Shown: positions 34,384 to 44,900 of the stretch, piece after piece | Layout: every line of letters begins with the position of its first letter | Position numbering within the stretch: the first letter of the stretch is position 1 | Origin: Endomychus coccineus | Lineage: Eukaryota > Arthropoda > Insecta > Coleoptera > Endomychidae | Direction: 5' to 3' | Assembly (NCBI GenBank): GCA_958510875.1 | Contig: OY294067.1 | Span: forward strand, 232,839,771 to 232,903,770 | Length of the DNA stretch: 64,000 nucleotides | Position numbers and translations under genes: made by a program | The notes under the pieces: model-generated | The model's input: only the letters and a program-made list of their open reading frames with translations | What the model was told of the DNA's origin: nothing | Databases searched by the model: none

Positions 34384-35069
34384 CCTGTTAGATTTTTTAT
34401 ATTTTTTGTAAATATAAACCTCTGAAAGGATAGTAGATCATTGATGAACACAATGCGATTCGATGCCCTACCATAGATCAACCATTCACGCACATTCATC
34501 TGAAGTTCAGTCGTTTTTTGAAGTAAGGATTGTAGGTTAGTACTGCTATGGTTGGCAGTTACTTGACAGTTCTTATTCAAATGACAGCATCCCGGTTCTT
34601 ATATATTTCAATAGAACTGACTGAGAATTGTTCTGGTTAATTATAAACAAGTTTAAAGTTTCTTTGCCTAATTGGCCACTATCGTGTATGTAACTTAAGA
34701 GATATAGAATTAAATTTTCTGAATTATGAAGATAACTTAGATAATTTAACATAGGATTATAAAGATGAATAAACGTAAAAGATTGAACCATAGAAACTTT
34801 AAACTTGTTTATAATTAACCAGAACAATTCTCAGTCAGTTCTATTGAAATATATAAGAACCGGGATGCTGTCATTTTAATAAGAACTGTCAAGTAACTGC
34901 CAACCATAGCAGTACTAACCTACAATCCTTACTTCAAAAAACGACTGAACTTCAGATGAATGTGCGTGAATAGTTGATCGATGGTAGGGCATCGAATCGC
35001 ATTGTGTTCATCAATGATCTACTATCCTTTCAGAGGTTTATATTTACAAAAATATAAAAATCTAACAGG

Positions 35070-35142
35070 ACCGAAGTGGTGTAATTGGTAAACACCCTGG
35101 ACTAGAAATCCAGAAATGTGGGTTCGAATCCCGCCTATGGTT
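35070..35142 (+). tRNA. tRNA-like gene, anticodon AGA (right copy)
   Basis: The inverted twin of the copy at 34311-34383. It lacks one A in the D-loop but keeps the same stems, anticodon loop and B box, with TTTT downstream. The serine-like anticodon stem-loop sits in a class I (short variable loop) body. It could be a SINE-type or captured tRNA carried by the palindrome. Confidence 0.6.
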
Positions 35143-35228
35143 CAATCTTTTACGTTTATTCATCTTTATAATCCTATGTTAAATTATCTAAGTTATCTTC
35201 ATAATTCAGAAAATTTAATTCTATATCT

Positions 35229-35262
<34 letters not shown>

Positions 35263-36283
35263 CTATTTTTTTTTGAGAAAATAATCTACTTTTAGTGATA
35301 CGCTTAGTGCTGTAATGAGGAATAAAACAGTTATATAATGTTGTAATGAAAAAGCTTAAGAATACCGATTCTTAAATATTGTTCTGCATAGGGGTTGTTT
35401 AAAAGGGGGATGATGATGTACTTGAGAAGGGGTGAATTAATGAATCGTGGAGGTAGGAGCACATTAATGTATCGTAATAATTTTGTAAAAAAAACATGCT
35501 CAATTACAGTTGTATGTTTGGCGTTTTCAGCTTGAGGAGGGTATGATAAATTGTCGTAGGGGGTAACATAAACCATAAATATGAAAAATATGGATATTAT
35601 GGACAATTTTATGATAAATTAGTGAATTATTGCGACTCTGGCTGGGTTTAAAATCGAAACGGCTCTTTTTAATTTATTTTCATTTTCGTGGATGATTTTA
35701 GGGAGTTTTGGGGGGTTCAAATAAGCAAGGAGTGATGGCAATAGTTTTAAATCTTCATTTGAACTCCAATAAAGTTATTTAACATGGTGCCATCATGTTA
35801 CCTTGTAACCCGCAACTTTTAACCACAAAATGAAAAAAAGAAACATTTTTGGTCTAAATAATGGGCAATTAGTCGGAAATGGTCCGACAACTTTTGATGG
35901 CATAGGGTATGTTAACAATTGCCAACACCGATGAACATTTTCCACCAGGTTTGGGGGGGTTAACTTGCAGTCCATTTTTGGTTAAATTTTAACTGGTCCG
36001 CCTGATAAACGGACACGATAAAAAATGATGGCACATGGTGGAAGTGTATAAGAATGGCATGCTTTTCAAGTAACCGCAACTTGGAAGGGGTTAACCTCCA
36101 GTCAAAAAAAAAAATGCGGATGCCGTATCTCGAGATCTAGCAGCCGGGGAAAATTCGGTCTGTGAGATGAATTGGTCATTGAAACGTCCTCTAACGATAA
36201 ACCATAGTGCCATCGGGTTAATGTTCAGTCACACAAAATCGGTCTAGCTCCTAGACTATTTACGTATCTATACAAAATTGCCC

Positions 36284-36420
36284 ACCATTCTACCATGTTC
36301 TAGAGAGGTCAACGGATTCGTAAGTGTTACATCATCAATCAGACGAATAGCTCTCTTCTGAATAGAATCCAACAGCTTCAGCGTATGTTTGGGAGTCGAA
36401 TCTGGAATCTATTCAAAATG
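36284..36420 (-). pseudogene. LINE 3'-region fragment, copy 1
   Basis: The minus strand reads TPKHTLKLLDSIQKRAIRLI then DDVTLTNPLTSLEH, the conserved block after the RT thumb. Closely related copies occur at 37400-37965 (plus) and 41130-41590 (minus). Confidence 0.8.
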
Positions 36421-36816
36421 TTCTTGAATAGACACTTACATCCTGTAGTTTGAATATTTAAAAACATGTTGGGTACATCAAACGCAGCTGAAAACTCATT
36501 AATTGGTATGTGGTGTTTTTTAACTAGTTTCAGACAGTAAATTTAGGTTTAAAATTAGTAATTTCTGATTTAATTTCACTCATGTTGAACTATTAATGTA
36601 AGAGACTGAAGGTCGTATTATGGCATTATTTTTAATAAGTCCGTACGTAATATTTAGGAGAGCTTGGATAACTATCAATAACTTTATATTTTTCGAAACC
36701 ACTGTAAAATAGAGCTTCACTATTTTGTAAGAATTTAGTACCACATTTGAGGAAGATTTGGTTTGGTAAATGATGTAACGAATTATTTAGTATCATTCAA
36801 ATTACTTCTCACTCAC

Positions 36817-36984
36817 CTTACACATTCCATAGAAGTTTCATAGGGAGCGAATTTTTGATCCACGTTGAATAGCCGTAGAATTGGGTCTGTCTCAATAGCT
36901 ACTCCTAAGAATACGTCTTGTTCCAACGCCATCGGACAAACTCCATATCCGCAATAATCAATGTGTTCACCAATCAAATTAACC
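36817..36984 (-). CDS. GALK2: N-acetylgalactosamine kinase, coding exon 2
   Basis: A 168-bp exon bounded by the acceptor TTTTTTTCAG (just right of 36984) and the donor AAG|GTGAGT (left of 36817). It translates as [20 protein letters not shown] followed by [10 protein letters not shown], the galactokinase signature (sugar-binding GEHIDYCGY) in the GALK2 form rather than the GALK1 GEHTDYN form. GHMP kinases phosphorylate the sugar C1 hydroxyl using ATP, in the cytosol. The first base completes an Arg codon with exon 1; the last two bases (AG) start a codon finished in the next exon, which I could not find. Confidence 0.93.
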
Positions 36985-37399
36985 CTGAAAAAAATACAAT
37001 TTACTATAGTAAAGTACAGATTTAAACTTGAACTTTCGTCCTTACAGAATACAGAAGATTAATGTCACTACTTTTTCCATTTAACAACCCTATGAGGTTA
37101 AGGCGACTGGCCATCACAATGATAACGGAATAATTCACCCAAAGAATCACAATTATTTTTCTGATCCAATTAGTTCATCAACATACCAATTTTTGGCTAT
37201 TGAATTCTCATACAAATCGATAATGGTGACATTACTTTTTTAATAGAGTCAGATTTCCAACCACATTTTTGTGACCCAAAAATCTAAATAAGGTGTCTGT
37301 ATTGAAGACAGCGATTTGATATTTCAGGAGGTGGTAGGTAATAGTAGAACTCTTCCATATCCATGATCGGGATCACGGCCAACAGCACCCTCTCATAGG

Positions 37400-37965
37400 A
37401 TAACCATGTGAGGTCCATTGCAAAACTTCTTTACAAAACTTTGGTTTTCTATTCCGTGCCAAGAGCTGCTTTACATCTCAGCAGCTCCTCATAATCTACA
37501 AAGCACAGATTCGACCTATCCTGGAGTACTGTTCACCTGTTCGAATTTCGGGTCCCAAACATACGCTGAAGCTTTTGGATGCTATCTAGAAGAGATTCGT
37601 CTGATTTATGATGTCACACTTACGAAATCATTAACCTCTCTAGAACACTTTAGAAAAGGTAGTCTCCCCCTTCTCTAAAGATATTGCTATGGTCTGTTTT
37701 CATCAGAAATCTCGTCTCTGTTATTCCACCATGAGAGCTCAAGCTCAAGCTAGTCTCGCCTTCATTGTCAAGCTCGAGACCTGCTGAACTTCTTCCTACC
37801 AGACTCGAACAGCGAAGTCGGCCAATAACTTCCGAACCTTCAAAAAAATTTAAATGCCTGTCTTCTCTCCCAACATTCCATTACTGCATCACACGATTAT
37901 CTTCGAACAATATAGGTTTCCCTCTCGTGTGGTCAAATAATAGGAAATAGAACAAAGTTCCAGAC
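37400..37965 (+). pseudogene. LINE 3'-region fragment, copy 2
   Basis: The plus strand reads YKAQIRPILEYCSPVRISGP and KHTLKLLDAI, then further C-terminal sequence in changing frames. The tail region matches copy 3 at 41130-41590 in reverse complement (for example CTCGAGACCTGC and the CTCGTGTGGTCAAA end). Confidence 0.8.
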
Positions 37966-39740
37966 AGCGGTTTCGCTTTCCTTATAAGCTCTCCAGGTAG
38001 CAGGACGATGAAGTCACTATTGAACCACAGGTATAAAAAAACGTATCTGGAATTGCTAAATCACAATGCAACGCATTGATTCAAAGATCTTACTCGTTTC
38101 AAAGAAACGATGCAGATAGTGTTGGACAAACAGCCGCCAGGTGGCGGTACCGAAACAATGCATTGGATGAATAACAAAAGCATTTTCGTTAGCCGTCAAT
38201 AGATAGACTCTGTCTATATAAATTAAATTAAATTGAGTAATTATATATTATGGACATTTAAGAAGATTTATATTTCTACTTATGAAGTAAGTGTGGTGCA
38301 ACCGAATATATTCACTCACAAAATTGAAACTCGATATTATAAGTCGTTATTGACGTACAGGCAGACTTTTTCTGATTACAATCATTATCAAAACACTTTG
38401 AGCGTAACCATGTTAATCTTTTTTGAGACTTTAGATTGGTTTTTACTGTGTACAGAGGACTTCCTAACATTTAATGGAATCAGAAAGCAATTGAATTCTC
38501 ATTCTTGATATAAATTACATTTTAAAAGTTTTGAAAGCTTTTCAGCGATTATCATATCCTGCATCGGTGTTATTAAAATTCAATAGTTGTCACTTTTAAC
38601 ATATTTGCACCGGTTCTAATACTTTATCAGATATATAAACATTCCAAAGCCCTACTAACCATGTGAGGATGGTGCATTGCAAAAACTATATAATGTGAGC
38701 TTTTTAAAAATTTCTGGAAACATATTCACCGAGAATGAAGACTCTTTTTCACTGCAAGAAACCGTTTCTATTGTAACGACAGAGCAAGTCTTAATGCTGT
38801 GAAATAGTATTTATTTATAACATAGAATTTTAACCGATTAATACAAAATTACAGTTGTACAAAAAATAACCTGTTTTACTGACACATTCGAGAGTAAATG
38901 CATTCGAGAAAACAATTATAGCTAAGAATTTTGATTGAAGCAATGAATCTAGTTTTTATGTTGACTTTTACCATGATATATGAAAAAATTCTAAAATCGC
39001 TTGTGATAAAAATGGAATCACATATTTATATAATTTATCAGAATGTAAGCGTTATCTGTTTTGGTAAATAAAACATGTACCAACATGATTATTTCAGAAA
39101 CGAAATAACAATTATTATGAATGAAGAAACCCGACCAGTAGGTACTCGAGATTATGTTTGTTTTTACTTCAGATTGTGCAAACGTTAAAATAATAACAAA
39201 TAATGTAATCTTCACAGTATAATAGAAAACAGTTATTTTTGTATGAGGAGTGTGAAATGAGGCAGCAGGTCGAATTTCACAAACGTAATTGAAACTAAAT
39301 TTTTTGTTCAAATGTAACTAATCGGCTAAAATTCTAAGTTATAAATAAATATTCCTTATACAATTTCAGAACAAAGTTAACTTGATTTGTCGTTACTATA
39401 GAAACGGTTTGTTGCAGTGGAAAAAACAAAAGGTTCATATATCGGTAGAGATGCAAAAATATCATGTTTTTCCACTTTGTTTGACAGACCAGGCACTATT
39501 CAAGATCTTTATTATCTGCATGCCTCAACTTATTATAATAAAATAATCAGTTGAAATAGTTAGTAGATTTATAAAATGGCACAAGAAACATTCACATAAA
39601 AAATAATCCAGGAATAATAAAGGAAACCCGGAATGACAGAAGATACAATAAAACCTACTAACTAAAGACAGATCGATAGACCGTAATGCAACATTATATT
39701 TATTTGCAACTCAACGCCGCCTTTATTTGCGCAAATTTAT
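37966..39740. other. intron DNA, no gene recognised
   Basis: The region lies within GALK2 intron 1. It has short ORFs only, none with a recognisable family. A GC-rich hairpin GCCGCCAGGTGGCGG-like sequence occurs near 38133. Confidence 0.4.
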
Positions 39741-39960
39741 CTACCCTGTTAATACAATTCTTCGAGCTATTTCGCTCTCAATGATTAGAGTTCCCCCCAT
39801 ATATCTTAGCCTTTTCTGGAACATAGTGAATCTGAGAGAATTTTTCACACGAGCTAAAGTGCTAAACGATTTTTCTACCTTGGAAATAGTCATGGGTTTG
39901 GTGACGGTGGATAATAGTCTGAATGTGACGCATATTGGATCTGCCATCTGATTGAAGATA
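39741..39960 (-). pseudogene. hAT transposase C-terminal relic
   Basis: The minus strand reads TKPMTISKVEKSFSTLARVK then NSLRFTMFQKRL, matching the hAT dimerisation motif (SVASAERSFSTLRRLK.WLRSTM). Only this piece remains; no element ends were identified. Confidence 0.75.
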
Positions 39961-40230
39961 TCATATTTTAATTAAACATTGACGTCACAACATACCATAT
40001 CACATTCCTAAATGTATTTTTTGAATAGGTCTTGAAATGACACAAGTTGCCGTCTTCATTCTGCTTAAACTGACCTCTTATCACATGGTTTGGAAGTGTG
40101 TAAAATTGATGTTTCCGTTTGTTAGTCGAGTAAATTAGATAATTCATGAAAGAATTTTGTTGCAATAGCTTTTCGAATGAAACCTTCTGTGTTACCTTCT
40201 TTTGACCCATAAGAACGATATTTTCATATA

Positions 40231-41126
40231 CGAGGGTGGTTCAAATATAAACCGAAATTTCGCTATAAAAAATTTTATTATTTAAGTTACAGAGCTGAAA
40301 TTTTTTACTGTTTTTCTAGATAGTCTCCGTTACACTCTACACTTTTTTGCCAACTCTCCGGAAGTTTTCGTATGCCTTTTCCGTAAAAATCACTCGGCTT
40401 GTCACGTAACCATTCGCGCACGAAGATTCTCGCAGTCCGCCAAGTGCCTCTTTCAATGGACCAGATAGATAATAGTCGCATGGCGACAAGTCTCGTCTGT
40501 GGTGAATATTCGGTGCAATAAATTTTCTCCTTTCTCCTCATATCATTGCAGGAGACGCGTGCAAACTTCCCAGCGTGTGAATTAAGAAGTCTTGGCACCC
40601 ATCTGGCTTAAATTTTGCGGTAACCGATCCGTTCATGAATTATTTGCTCAATACTACCTACGCTGATGCCCAATTTTTCAGCCATATCGCGTACAGTACT
40701 GCGTCGGTCTTCCAAAATGAGTTTTTCTACAGCGCTGAGTTCTCATCGGTAACACTTGTTTTGGGGCGCCGCGCATGTGGCAAGTTTGTCACCACTTTTC
40801 GGCCTTTTCGGAAAGCGGAACACCATTCATACACTTGAGTCTTGGAGAGGCCCTCATCCCCGAACTGCTCGAGTCATTTTCGATGAATTTCCGCGGATTT
40901 TACATTACCTTTGACCAAAAAATGAATAATGATGCGTTGCGCAACAGACACTGGTAAATCCTCCTCGCCCATGGCTATAACTACACTAAAAAGCGAGATT
41001 AGGCGGTCCCGGCTGTTCTCTACGCTTCGTAACGGACCAGTCTAACATCCATGCGGCCACTTTTAACGACACTAAATTTTTCGCGCGTTTATTCGAAAAG
41101 TCCGGTTTGTATTTAAACCACCCTCG
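40231..41126 (-). mobile_element. internally deleted mariner element
   Basis: Terminal inverted repeats begin CGAGGGTGGTTCAAATATAA (left) and CGAGGGTGGTTTAAATACAA (right, complement), with TA on both sides. The total of 896 bp is shorter than a full mariner (about 1.3 kb). Confidence 0.92.
40312..40972 (-). pseudogene. mariner transposase, N- and C-terminal parts only
   Basis: From ATG 40972: EDLPVSVAQRIIIHFLVKGN and SKTQVYEWCSAFRKGRK, the paired-type HTH DNA-binding domain, with an in-frame TGA between them. Further on, frame changes lead to TVRDMAEKLGIS-type sequence. The catalytic D,D34D core is missing. The ORF resumes with WLRDKPSDFYGKGIRKLPES and CNGDYLEK, the mariner C-terminus. Internal deletion removed the core, so the copy is non-autonomous. 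Confidence 0.88.
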
Positions 41127-41129
41127 TAT

Positions 41130-41590
41130 TTTGACTACACGAGAGGAAAACCTATAATGTTCGAAGAATATTGTATGAGCCAGCGGTGGAATGTTGGAAG
41201 AGGAGATAGACATTTGCATTTTTCTTGAAGGGTGGAGGTTATAGGCAAAGGGAAGGACCTCACTAGGTGAAGAGTTCCACAACTTCGCTGTTCGATAGAA
41301 AAATGAAGTCTGGTAGGAAAGAGTTCGGCAGGTCTCGAGCTCGATAATGAGGGGGCGACTAGTTTGAGCCCGTCAAGTCTGCTTATCTGGAACAACAAAC
41401 GAGATATCTAATGAACACCGGCCATGGAAATATCTATGAAGAAAGGAGAGATCTCCCACCTTTCTACGATGTTCTAGAGAGGTCAATGAACTCGTAAATG
41501 TGGCATCATCAGTCGAAGAAATAGTTATCAACTGGATATTATCCAAGAGCTTCAGCGTATGTTTGGCAGCCTGACGAATAGGTATCTTCT
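41130..41590 (-). pseudogene. LINE 3'-region fragment, copy 3
   Basis: The same family as 36284-36420 and 37400-37965, here on the minus strand. It abuts the mariner, which inserted at a TA next to the TTTGAC end of this copy. Reading is broken by stops. Confidence 0.75.
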
Positions 41591-41966
41591 GAATAGAATT
41601 GTGAGGGTTACAATTTACTCTTACTTAAGGATAAACTGAAAGCTCTATTTTATCACTTGGTTGCCGACAGCTACAGTGAAGACGGTCGTGAGTTATAATT
41701 TTAGATGTTAAGAATTCGGGCGCCAGAGTATTTTAACCAACCAATGAATTACGTATATAACTAGGGGATACAAATACTCAAACCCCCGGGTTAAATTACC
41801 CTGAAAGAAAGAAATAAAAGATTTGTACCCAGAATTATTGAATTTTACTAGTAACTGAGATACTAATATTGATACAGTTTATGACGGAACTTATACTAAT
41901 GAGATATGAAGCGAATGAATTGAAAATATGGATGAAGGTAATTGTTTAAACATTAAATCAAGAAAA
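41591..41966. other. intron DNA between LINE fragment and palindrome
   Basis: No gene or clear repeat is recognised. Confidence 0.4.
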
Positions 41967-44900
41967 CGGATTTTCGTGGAAATATTCGATTCAATCATTT
42001 CTGAAGCAATCAAGACTTTATTTGAAATGATGTCTGTGCGTATGTACTATGTATCTCCACTGTGGGGACAATTCCGCCGTTCCTATTGATCGTTCTATTT
42101 GCATTTTTGGAAATAGCTTCATAGTCGTGAAAATAGGAACTGTATATCGTTTTTGGACGAGGTAGCCTTCTTGCGAGTAGTATAGTTGACATCGATCTTC
42201 AGATTTTCAAATGGAACTATATAAAATATAGCATTTTATTATTTATTGAACCCTCATGTTTTCTGGTTATAAATATTTATACCATATGCAAATGCAAGTA
42301 TTTAACCCGCTGAAGTGTCTGAAATTCTCATGTTGATATTTGAATGACGTCATACTTACATATTTACATTGAATCAATTACTATGTAATATCACGAAAGT
42401 ATGGTTGACAATAAATAGTCCTGATAGAAAAATGTAATAAATACATGAAGTTGTAAAACAAGTATGTTATCATTCGAATGAGCATTCAATTACATAGCTT
42501 TTGTTTTGAAGTTTTTAAAAACCAGTAGATGTACGTTTTGGCCTATCAAAACATTATTATAGTGAAATCTTGAAATATCTTGAAGAATTTTTTATTGATT
42601 GCTTATGATTTATCATTCAAAAATAATCTAGTAATACAATCCTATTATTGACTATTGTCAATTCGAATAAACTTTCAATACAAAGACACAGAGTATAACT
42701 TCACATATTTCCTCGTCTTCATCTTCTTTTACTGATTTGCAAGACACATTTCCGGATACTATAACAGGTCAGGAAAGTTAGTGATCTATGGATCACAGTT
42801 AATTAGGATATTTCTTTATACTTTACCAGTACATTGTTGAGAGGTATCTCAAGATAATCATTGTATTTTTCTGTGACCGAAGGATAATTCGAAAAATTTC
42901 TTCTTTCAAAAATAAAAAAAATGACAGCTAAACAATGTGATCGTATTACAGATTACAATAATCGTATATTGCTCATTTGAGGGTAGATTTGTTACCTTAT
43001 TTTAAAGGGTGGGTCAGTTTTTAGTAGCAGGACCCAGGAGCCATGATAGTAGCCTTATTTGAAGAAATAAGTTCCTATAAACATGGGTGCGAAAATGCTC
43101 CCTAAGAGAACTACAGCCCTTCAGAAGTTGTATCCTGAAAATCGAATTCAAATTATACAATTTTGATTGCTAAATTAAAATTTCTTAAACATGTCTGCAA
43201 ACAGAAACAGAAATTTATAACACGAACAAGAACTAGAGGGGATGCGTCGTGGTGTATTAAGTTTTGTACGTAGTGATGAGCGAGAGTCTCGTTGCGAGAC
43301 AGGTCTTGGTAATGCATAACAAGCAAGACCGAGACCAAGACCGTTTTTTGACAGCAATACCAAGAATATATGCAAGAACAAGACCATAGCGTGCAAGATC
43401 AAGAATCCTGCAAGAGTCTTGCGAGACTTGCAAATCCTGCACTAAGATAAAATCAATGGTTTGTTCTTTCTAATAACGTGTTTAATATTTCTGTAGAGAG
43501 ATTTGAAAATACAATTTTTAGTAGTCTTTGCTAAAAGAAATATAAAATAGAAAATTGTTTATCTGGGGACGCTGCCGAAAGCGGCTTGCAGTTGCTTTGT
43601 CGGAAGCCGCATATAGCTCGCTTACCGTTGGCGGCGCGTATACCGAAAAGTTCTTTCTTCTTAATTGCACTATTAGCTGTTTTTGTTCCATATATTGTGA
43701 GTCACGTATGTGTTGAAACTTCAGTTCCAGCTGAAAGACTTTTTCAAAAGCTTCTTTAATAATTAGAAAGCATCGCAACCGGTTATGCAATGAATCAGCT
43801 CTTTGGTCACTTTGTTTGAACTCTTGGTCATCCAAATTTGAGATTATTTTAGTGTAGCTATTCTTATAAAAAATGCTTTTAGCCTTTACTTTTATGTTTA
43901 ATAAGTTTTAGGTAGTAGGGGCAAAAATATGGTATTTTGTTTTGTTTACCTACATTTTCTGAAATATGCTTATTTGTTATCAGAATTTGAACTACCTACT
44001 TGTGAAATTTGTCTAATATTGAAAAACCTCAATAGTATTGGTACCCAGACCTTGAAAAGGCCTTATTATGTTGATGTGAAACTACAGAGGAACATGCTCC
44101 CATCTAAAGGGGGTCTTTTGAAAAATATTTTTACAACCAGTTTCCTTATTCGAAGGGCATTGTTTCTGAAATGGAGGCGAGAAACATGTGAATGGATTCT
44201 GATCTACATACATTTTTGCTTGTTTTTTCTTATTGTAAAATTTTAGATTAACTTACGTATTTCTTGAAAAAATCACACAGAACAAGTTTCATAATTGAAC
44301 ATACCACCCTAATTTTTGGATACTGGAGAGCAGGGACGCCGCACAATAAAGGTTGAGGGTATGCGATCTTATGATCACCAAAAATATTTGATTTTATAAG
44401 TGTAGATGTAAATATGGCTAAATTGCTCTGAATGTTGGCTTTCTGACGTTAAATAAGCGTACTGAATTTCAATTCGCTACTTTTCTAATTATAGGATATA
44501 ATTTAAAAAAAAAACACGATAAATAATGAAATTTTGACACTCCATATCTCGGGAAAAAAACAATTGTGGACATATGTTTGTCTTACTGACATTTGTCGTC
44601 TTATAGGTTTCTTTCTTTTCATTTGGTCTGAGTCTATGAACTCTTAATTATTTTATTATAAATAATTAATCGGAGAACTATCCCTAAACTTCTGTTTAGG
44701 GATAGGTGTGGCCGATGAGGACGCCCGTAAGGTCAGCTATGACATGTCTACTTTTCGACAGAAGTTTAGGGATAGTTCTTCGATTAATTATTTATAATAA
44801 AATAATTAAGAGTTCATAGACTTAGACCAAATGAAAAGAAAGAAACCTATAAGACGACAAATGTCAGTAAGACAAACATATGTCCACAATTGTTTTTTTC

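Noticed and set aside
37418..37678. 86-codon ORF reading SIPCQELLYISAAPHN
   Set aside because: Wrong frame of a LINE fragment whose proper frame gives YKAQIRPILEYCSPV.
43250..43446. CAAGAC-rich open frames (GLGLACYALPRPVSQRD and similar) in the palindrome arms
   Set aside because: The stretch is low-complexity with overlapping frames in all phases. It may be a small MITE (TAGTG ends), but no target duplication was found.
43518..43835. 105-codon frames in the palindrome arms as genes
   Set aside because: They appear twice only because the arms are inverted copies. I recognise no domain, and no splice or promoter signal supports them.
44696..44757. Possible hammerhead or other ribozyme in the palindrome spacer (CCGATGAGGACGC...)
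   Set aside because: The core would need CTGATGA and GAAA; here it is CCGATGA and GTAA, and no flanking stems fit. No other ribozyme consensus matched by eye.
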